From the NCBI GenBank assembly GCA_900540935.1, contig UQHW01000001.1, forward strand, positions 78,962 to 142,961: a DNA stretch of 64,000 nucleotides, given 5' to 3'. A program made the position numbers and the translations under genes. Source of the DNA: an uncultured Collinsella sp. GTDB lineage: Bacteria > Actinomycetota > Coriobacteriia > Coriobacteriales > Coriobacteriaceae. Positions within the stretch are counted from its first letter, which is position 1. Each line of letters opens with the position of its first letter. Below the pieces are notes generated by a model. That model searched no databases. It had not been told where the DNA came from and saw only the letters and a list, made by a program, of their open reading frames with translations. Shown one piece after another: positions 59,932 to 64,000 of this stretch.

Positions 59932-60585
59932 ATGACCCCCGCACAGATTGAGTTTTACAAGCGCCTCGCACACGGTTTGGCGCTGCAATTTGGCCCCAAC
60001 TGCGAAGTTGTCGTCCACGACCTGGAGACCGAGGACGTTGACCACTCTATCGTGGTGATCGAAAACGGCCACGTAAGCGGGCGCAAGCTGGGCGACGGTC
60101 CCAGCCACATTGTGTTTGAGTCCATGCACGAGGGTGCCACCGACGTACGCGACCGCGAGCCGTACCTCACCAAAACCACCGACGGCAAGCTGCTCAAGTC
60201 CTCGACGATCTTTATCCGCAACGACGAGGGCAAGCCCGTCGGCATTTTGGGCATCAACTTTGACATTACGCTTATGAAGGCATTTGAGCGCTCGCTCGAC
60301 GCCTTTACCGGCATCGGCGGCACGGGCTACACCGAGCCCGAGCCCATTACCAAAAACATAGGCGACTTGCTCGAGGATCTGCTACGCGAGTGCGAACAGT
60401 TTGTGGGCAAGCCCGCGGCGCTCATGACCAAAGACGAGCGCATCCGCGCCATTGGCTACCTCGACCGTCGCGGTGCCTTCCTCATTTCCAAGTCGAGCGA
60501 ACGCGCCTGCGAGTTCTTTGGCATCTCCAAATACAGCTTCTATAGCTACCTCAATGAGGCCAAGGCGGCAGCAGGCGACAAGTAG
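59932..60585 (+). CDS. YheO/DauR-type PAS-HTH transcriptional regulator
   Basis: A 217-residue regulator. The YheO-like PAS domain (about 1-120; FGPNCEVVVHDLE, PVGILGINFDIT) binds a small ligand; the C-terminal HTH_22-type domain (about 165-215; YLDRRGAFLISKSSERACE) binds DNA. The start at 59932 follows AGGAAGG. Divergence from dpaL and the operators between them suggest that it controls the catabolic cluster; relatives respond to amino acids such as D-arginine. Confidence 0.85.
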   Translation: MTPAQIEFYKRLAHGLALQFGPNCEVVVHDLETEDVDHSIVVIENGHVSGRKLGDGPSHIVFESMHEGATDVRDREPYLTKTTDGKLLKSSTIFIRNDEGKPVGILGINFDITLMKAFERSLDAFTGIGGTGYTEPEPITKNIGDLLEDLLRECEQFVGKPAALMTKDERIRAIGYLDRRGAFLISKSSERACEFFGISKYSFYSYLNEAKAAAGDK

Positions 60586-60708
60586 GCACTCACCTGGATT
60601 GCCCCTCCCCTTTTGGGCGCGAGTTCTGGAAAGCATGAATCCAAGACCGAGCCGTTTGGAAAGTTCCATATAATCGATGTCATTAGTATTTCGAAAGGGT
60701 GGAACAGA

Positions 60709-61695
60709 ATGGCGTTGAGCAAGGCATCATGCACCGGTCGCGGATTGATTCCGGCAATTGGTGGACATGTGCACCGCATGTTCGATGAGGGTGAAGACGA
60801 CTTGTTTTCGCTGAGCCTTGACGACGTGATGGATGATCGCCCGTGGACCGCCGACGAACTCATGGGCGGCGGGGCTCGCCCGTCAAGCCCCAATCCCGCA
60901 CTTGCGCCTAAGCCCGCATCTGCGCCGACTCCTGCGCAGTCGCCCGTTTCGACGCCCGCGCCTACACCCACACCCACTTCGGCGCCCACACCCGCTCCCC
61001 GCCCCGCAAGCGACCCGTCCGAGACGGCGGCATTTCTCGCTGCAGCGACGCAGGGCAAATCGGCCAACAGCACCGTTATGTACAGCGCCCAGCAGTTGCC
61101 TGTTCCTGCGGCACGCAAGCCTCCGGTCACAAGGCTCGATGAGCCCGTTGCCCATCAGGTTGCCTACGATTCCTGGGCTGCAGCCGATCTGGATGAGACC
61201 TCTACCGGCATGCCGGCGCTCGACGTTCCAGTTAACCCGCTTTTTGCCGCCAACACGAGCGCCGCGGACTATGAGGGCGGTGCGGCATATTCCGATTATT
61301 CCGATGGCTATGCTGACGCCGGTCGCATCGAGACCGAGGATTATGGCACCGCATCGAGCGATTATCTCAACGATCCGTACGCTGCCACGCCTGCACCGGA
61401 ATATGACCCGGAGGCCGCGTCCGCGCCGGCGTATACCAAAAGCACGGGCGAAGAGCGCTTCGCCGATTATTACGCCGAGGAAAAGGCGCTGCGTTTTTCG
61501 GAATTTCCGCAGGCAGTCAAGGTTGCCTTTATCGCCATTGTCATTGCCCTGCTCGGCGTCATTGCGTTTGAGGGATTCCGGCTGTTCTCCGGCCCCACCC
61601 AAGCGGAGTCGGAGACCCAGCAAAAAGAGAACGATGACGAGTACCTGGACATCAACACCCTCAAGGGCGACCCCAACGACGGAGACGACGAGTAG
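60709..61695 (+). CDS. Unrecognised Pro/Ala-rich single-pass membrane protein
   Basis: A 328-residue protein of unknown function. The N-terminus has an acidic patch (DEGEDDLFSLSLDDVMDD), then a low-complexity spacer of Ala-Pro-Thr pairs (about 65-105), a Tyr/Asp-rich middle (YSDYSDGYADAG), one membrane helix near 280-300 (VAFIAIVIALLGVIAFEGF) and an acidic C-terminus (NDGDDE). The start has AAAGGGTGG. It has no signal peptide; the N-terminal part is probably cytosolic. No homologue recognised. Confidence 0.65.
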   Translation: MALSKASCTGRGLIPAIGGHVHRMFDEGEDDLFSLSLDDVMDDRPWTADELMGGGARPSSPNPALAPKPASAPTPAQSPVSTPAPTPTPTSAPTPAPRPASDPSETAAFLAAATQGKSANSTVMYSAQQLPVPAARKPPVTRLDEPVAHQVAYDSWAAADLDETSTGMPALDVPVNPLFAANTSAADYEGGAAYSDYSDGYADAGRIETEDYGTASSDYLNDPYAATPAPEYDPEAASAPAYTKSTGEERFADYYAEEKALRFSEFPQAVKVAFIAIVIALLGVIAFEGFRLFSGPTQAESETQQKENDDEYLDINTLKGDPNDGDDE

Positions 61696-61765
61696 CAAGA
61701 GCTGAAGGCGGCCGCAGGATCCCGCATCCAGCACCGGCTTCTAAGTGCTGTTTTGTCATCCAGCT

Positions 61766-61842
61766 ACACTTTTCCGAAGTTTTAAGGTGCCTATTTCGAC
61801 ACTTTTCCGTACTTTTACACGGCTGATTTCGACACTTTTCCG
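61766..61842 (+). repeat. Array of ACACTTTTCCG at an exact 33-bp period
   Basis: ACACTTTTCCG occurs at 61766-61776, 61799-61809 and 61832-61842. The intervening bases also share a TTTT and a CTnATTT pattern, so it is a degenerate tandem repeat of a 33-base unit. It lies in the gene-free stretch 61696-62060 upstream of the next gene; no other feature is seen there. Confidence 0.75.
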
Positions 61843-62060
61843 GATGAAAGCCGAATAATCACTTGGGAAACCAACGCCGTTCACGCGTCATTTCGCAGGC
61901 GGCGCTTGATTTCTGTCCGTACACGTTGATAGACTTCCTCTTGCCCGCAAGGAGCGGGCGCATTTTATCCAGAGTCGGGGTAGAGAGTTGGCTCCACGAT
62001 CCCGACGCCAACCGGCCAAGAGGCACGGTGGCCCTGCCAACATCGATGAAAGGAGTCCGT

Positions 62061-62483
62061 ATGGACAATTTCTCCGTGCGCAGCGAGCGCAACTTCCACA
62101 ACCTGGTCGCACAGCCAAAACGCATGCATCTTCTGGACGGGCCGAGCAGCTATGCCTCGGCCATGGTCAAGAGTAGTCTCTCCCACCATATGCGCTTTAC
62201 GGTACAGAAGCTCGAGGAAAAGCTCTGTGCTGCTGGCAATCCGCATGTGCTGCAGATTAAGCTGTTCGGAGACGACTCGCGTGAGCCATCTAGCTGGAAG
62301 CTCTTTGCCGACGGCGCGTGCATCGCGGACGGCTCGGTCGACTTTGCCCGCAAGTATTTCTGCGAGAGCGCCGAGGTGTTCCTGGATATGTGTCGCGATG
62401 CCGTCGACGCAGCCGAGCTACGCCAGTGGAGTCAGAGGGAGTACGAGCTGCTGAGCGTGGCACGCGGGATTGCGGGGGCGTAG
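62061..62483 (+). CDS. Hypothetical 140-residue protein
   Basis: Not recognised. The start follows AAAGGAG with good spacing; the frame opens as far as 61863 but has no ribosome site there. The sequence is soluble, with mixed charge (DNFSVRSERNFHNLVAQPKR; SSLSHHMRFTVQKLEEKL; KLFADGACIADGSVDFARKY), and looks like a compact alpha/beta domain. The 33-bp periodic array upstream may regulate it. It converges with the exonuclease gene. Confidence 0.6.
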   Translation: MDNFSVRSERNFHNLVAQPKRMHLLDGPSSYASAMVKSSLSHHMRFTVQKLEEKLCAAGNPHVLQIKLFGDDSREPSSWKLFADGACIADGSVDFARKYFCESAEVFLDMCRDAVDAAELRQWSQREYELLSVARGIAGA

Positions 62484-62504
62484 GCAGACAGACCAGACAG
62501 CTCG

Positions 62505-63347
62505 TCATACTGGTTGACGCTTCGATTCAAACAGCAGGGCGGGCTCGCGCTTACAGCCCCGCCATGCCAAACCGAATGGCGTTCTCAAAAGGCCTACCCC
62601 CTCCGCCTTCAGCTTTAGCAGCAGGTCGCCCAGCTCGGAGCACTTGCTGGAAAGGCGCGTCTGAGCTCGCTCGCCCATCCCCCACCGTTGACGGACCTCC
62701 TGGGCGCGCTGGCTCACGCGGTAGTCCCCGTCCATCATCTGCTTGAGCAGCTTGGCGGTCACGCGCGCATCGGCTAGGGCGCTGTGGGCGTGACCCGTCG
62801 ACTCGTCGAACTCGATGCCAAACCACGTCGCTGCGTCACTCAAAGAGACGCACCCGTGGCTGCTCATGTCCATGATCGAGGTGTAAAACGCCTGCAGGTC
62901 GGCCCAGTCCGTAGGAAATGCGGAAAGATCGATGTGCTTTGCTTGACACTCGATCAAAAGCTGTCGACGATCCGCCCCGCTCCAACAGACCACCTGGGCG
63001 GAGTAGCGCCCGATCCAATCGCTGAGCCTTTTGATCACCATGTAGAGCGGATCGGCCATCGCGGTGCCCACGGCCGATATCCCTGTGAGCTCGCGGACGG
63101 GGAACGCAACGCCTTCGGTAAATTCCGTCTGTACAAACTGCGAGAACTCGCCCATAACGTTGCCGTGGTAATCGAGCTTGACGGCGCCGGCCTCGATAAT
63201 CTCATTGCACAGTCCACGGCGCTGACGCTGCTTTGGCACCGGCGCAAACTCAAAGTCCAGCACAATCTGGCGCGCAAAGTTCGTCGTATCGATAGCCGAG
63301 ATACACGGCGTCTTTTCAGCTGACACGGTTGGGCCTTTCTCCGTCAA
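62505..63347 (-). CDS. DEDD-family 3'-5' exonuclease (DnaQ/KapD-like)
   Basis: A 280-residue nuclease. Exo I VLDFEF carries D and E, Exo II lies near VCWSGADRRQL with an acidic residue, and Exo III is HAHSALADARVTAKL (H and D), which makes it DEDDh type. The order and extra C-terminal 90 residues resemble KapD/ERI-1-like exonucleases rather than DNA polymerase epsilon. Could act on RNA or DNA. Divergent from the small peptide gene and sharing the upstream LexA-like box. Confidence 0.82.
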   Translation of the reverse strand: MTEKGPTVSAEKTPCISAIDTTNFARQIVLDFEFAPVPKQRQRRGLCNEIIEAGAVKLDYHGNVMGEFSQFVQTEFTEGVAFPVRELTGISAVGTAMADPLYMVIKRLSDWIGRYSAQVVCWSGADRRQLLIECQAKHIDLSAFPTDWADLQAFYTSIMDMSSHGCVSLSDAATWFGIEFDESTGHAHSALADARVTAKLLKQMMDGDYRVSQRAQEVRQRWGMGERAQTRLSSKCSELGDLLLKLKAEGVGLLRTPFGLAWRGCKREPALLFESKRQPV

Positions 63348-63479
63348 CTGCCGCCTGTTTCACAGGCAGCTACATTGCCGTAAGAATAAGTGTCCGTGCG
63401 GACATGAAATCGCACAGTGCAGCTTTCCGGCATCCTTGCGTAAAGCCACACTTTGAGAGAATCACGTCACTGTTATTAT

Positions 63480-63493
63480 CGAACATATATTCG
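63480..63493. promoter_or_regulatory. LexA (SOS)-like box
   Basis: CGAACATATATTCG differs by one base from the Gram-positive SOS box CGAACatatGTTCG. It follows a TATTAT (63474-63479) with a TTGAGA 15 bases further up (63453-63458), so a repressor bound here would cover the promoter of the small peptide gene at 63584. Confidence 0.5.
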
Positions 63494-63583
63494 TATTTAT
63501 AGCAGTACTTTGATAGAATTGCAGTTGTTGACGGCAGTTCCATGTGCCGGGCAGCGCCCTCCATGCGACGGGAGGTGATGCCC

Positions 63584-63709
63584 ATGACCGATCTGACTGA
63601 TTTTGTGAAGCTCCTGACCGCTTTGGTCTCGCTCCTCACGGCGCTTATCGGACTTACCGAGGCACTCAAGCAGCGTACGAAGCATAAAAAGAGGGGTCGA
63701 CGCCGCTAA
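63584..63709 (+). CDS. Putative type I toxin: 41-residue membrane peptide
   Basis: The peptide starts MTDLTDFVKLL, continues with a hydrophobic helix (about residues 8-27, TALVSLLTALIGL) and ends in a strongly basic tail (KQRTKHKKRGRRR). Its Shine-Dalgarno GGAGGTGAT at 63571-63579 is a perfect match to the 16S tail, unlike most genes here. Size, layout and the overlapping convergent RNA on the other strand resemble the TxpA/BsrG and holin-like toxin groups, which damage membranes when overproduced. No sequence family can be confirmed by eye. Confidence 0.6.
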   Translation: MTDLTDFVKLLTALVSLLTALIGLTEALKQRTKHKKRGRRR

Positions 63710-63771
63710 GGCGATGACCCCTTAATCCAAGCAACGGCGCTGCCCAGCTCTTCACTACTTGGGCTGCCGTC
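63686..63771 (-). ncRNA. Predicted antisense RNA (antitoxin) to the small peptide mRNA
   Basis: A minus-strand promoter (63778-63806) would start RNA near 63771. An ideal terminator follows: AGGGGTC, CGCC, loop TTAGC, GGCG, GACCCCT, C, then TTTTT (63722 down to 63686). The RNA of about 86 nt overlaps the last eight codons and stop of the 41-residue ORF and would pair with the mRNA 3' end. It also contains a second hairpin (ACGGC-GCCCA arms, about 63734-63770). Confidence 0.55.
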
Positions 63772-63777
63772 GACCTT

Positions 63778-63806
63778 ATTTTACCCACGGGCGCCGGGTT
63801 TACCAA
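63778..63806 (-). promoter_or_regulatory. Promoter of the antisense RNA
   Basis: TTGGTA, a spacer of exactly 17 bases and TAAAAT on the minus strand: four of six and five of six to the sigma-70 consensus. There is no ORF downstream, only the short terminated RNA. Confidence 0.65.
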
Positions 63807-63869
63807 ATGGATTTTCGGTAAAGGAAGCACGGCACGCCCGCCCCTTGATTATCAACTTCATCCGAACAC

Positions 63870-63909
63870 TTCCCACATTCATCCGCACATGTGCGGATGA
63901 ATGTGGGAA
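63870..63909. repeat. Perfect 40-bp palindrome
   Basis: TTCCCACATTCATCCGCACA is followed directly by its reverse complement with no spacer. It lies 51 bases before a new ORF that uses AGG arginine codons, so it may be the end of a mobile element or a promoter-proximal operator. Confidence 0.85.
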
Positions 63910-63960
63910 CCCGATACCCTGAGGGCCGGACCGGCCGGCCCCGGGAGATCGGAGGACGGC

Positions 63961-64000
63961 ATGTCCGGAAAGAGGAAGAAGGGCTCCGCGAGGGCGGTCC
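63961..64000 (+). CDS. Start of an unrecognised, possibly mobile-element, ORF
   Basis: Only 13 codons are visible (MSGKRKKGSARAV), preceded by CGGAGGA at good spacing. The basic start and AGG/AAG-rich codon use resemble the IS110 remnant more than the host genes, so a transposase is suspected. Cut by the window end. Confidence 0.4.
   Translation, partial: MSGKRKKGSARAV

Noticed and set aside
61766..61842. CRISPR array
   Set aside because: Only three short repeats with similar, not unique, intervening bases, and no cas genes nearby.
63370..63669. 99-codon minus-strand ORF
   Set aside because: It has no ribosome site, is antisense to the small peptide, and crosses the divergent promoter region; weaker than the plus-strand reading.

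Overview
The window is about 60% G+C and looks like the chromosome of a gut actinobacterium of the class Coriobacteriia, most probably Collinsella. The grounds are the protein family mix (DisA and a Bacillus-like cysS/rlmB/yacP block together with actinobacterial-style coding), an LAxTG-type cell-wall sorting signal, the non-mevalonate isoprenoid genes ispD/ispF, and an anaerobic Mo-hydroxylase accessory set. The genus is an inference from style, not from a marker alignment.

Layout. 1-963: end of an ABC importer operon. 1121-6757 (+): cell-wall 5'-nucleotidase, MscS channel, and a two-gene unit (ParB-like/BMP fusion plus phosphoesterase). 6883-17841 (-): a translation and housekeeping block, disA-ispD-ispF-cysS-rlmB-yacP, tRNA-Thr, a 700-base gene-free stretch full of palindromes, tRNA-Tyr/Thr/Met, tuf, rpmG, tRNA-Trp, secE, nusG, rplK, rplA. 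18003-20664 (+): a yybP-ykoY-type Mn riboswitch with mntP, then a hipBA toxin-antitoxin operon with three operators. 20791-27767 (-): pepD, clpC, a DUF2798 membrane protein and a ThrE exporter. 27857-28848: a decayed IS110 element with inverted ends. 28850-35207 (-): HAD phosphatase, adenine deaminase, tyrS and a U32 peptidase-family protein. 35370-37562 (+): class A PBP.

37752-50165 (-): argR, a glycosyltransferase, truA, and the spc/alpha ribosomal operon from rplE to rplQ including secY, adk, map, infA and rpoA. This operon begins abruptly at rplE; rplX, rplN and the S10 genes are not upstream. 50477-60585: a catabolic and cofactor cluster (xdhC, yqeB, yqeC, hydantoinase, mocA, ygeW, ygeY, dpaL and a YheO-type regulator). 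It corresponds to the E. coli ygeW-ygfJ region and is linked to selenium-dependent molybdenum hydroxylases and anaerobic purine (uric acid) breakdown, but the hydroxylase itself is not in the window. 60709-63347: two unrecognised genes and a DEDD exonuclease.

The most interesting locus is at 63480-63806: a 41-residue hydrophobic, basic-tailed peptide with a perfect Shine-Dalgarno, a LexA-like box upstream, and a convergent promoter plus terminator predicted to make an antisense RNA across its 3' end. This is the layout of a type I toxin-antitoxin. Other non-coding signals are a dispersed 67-79 bp palindromic element (three copies), two giant 100-118 nt intercistronic hairpins, an exact 33-bp periodic array, and inverted operators at the dpaL/regulator divergence.
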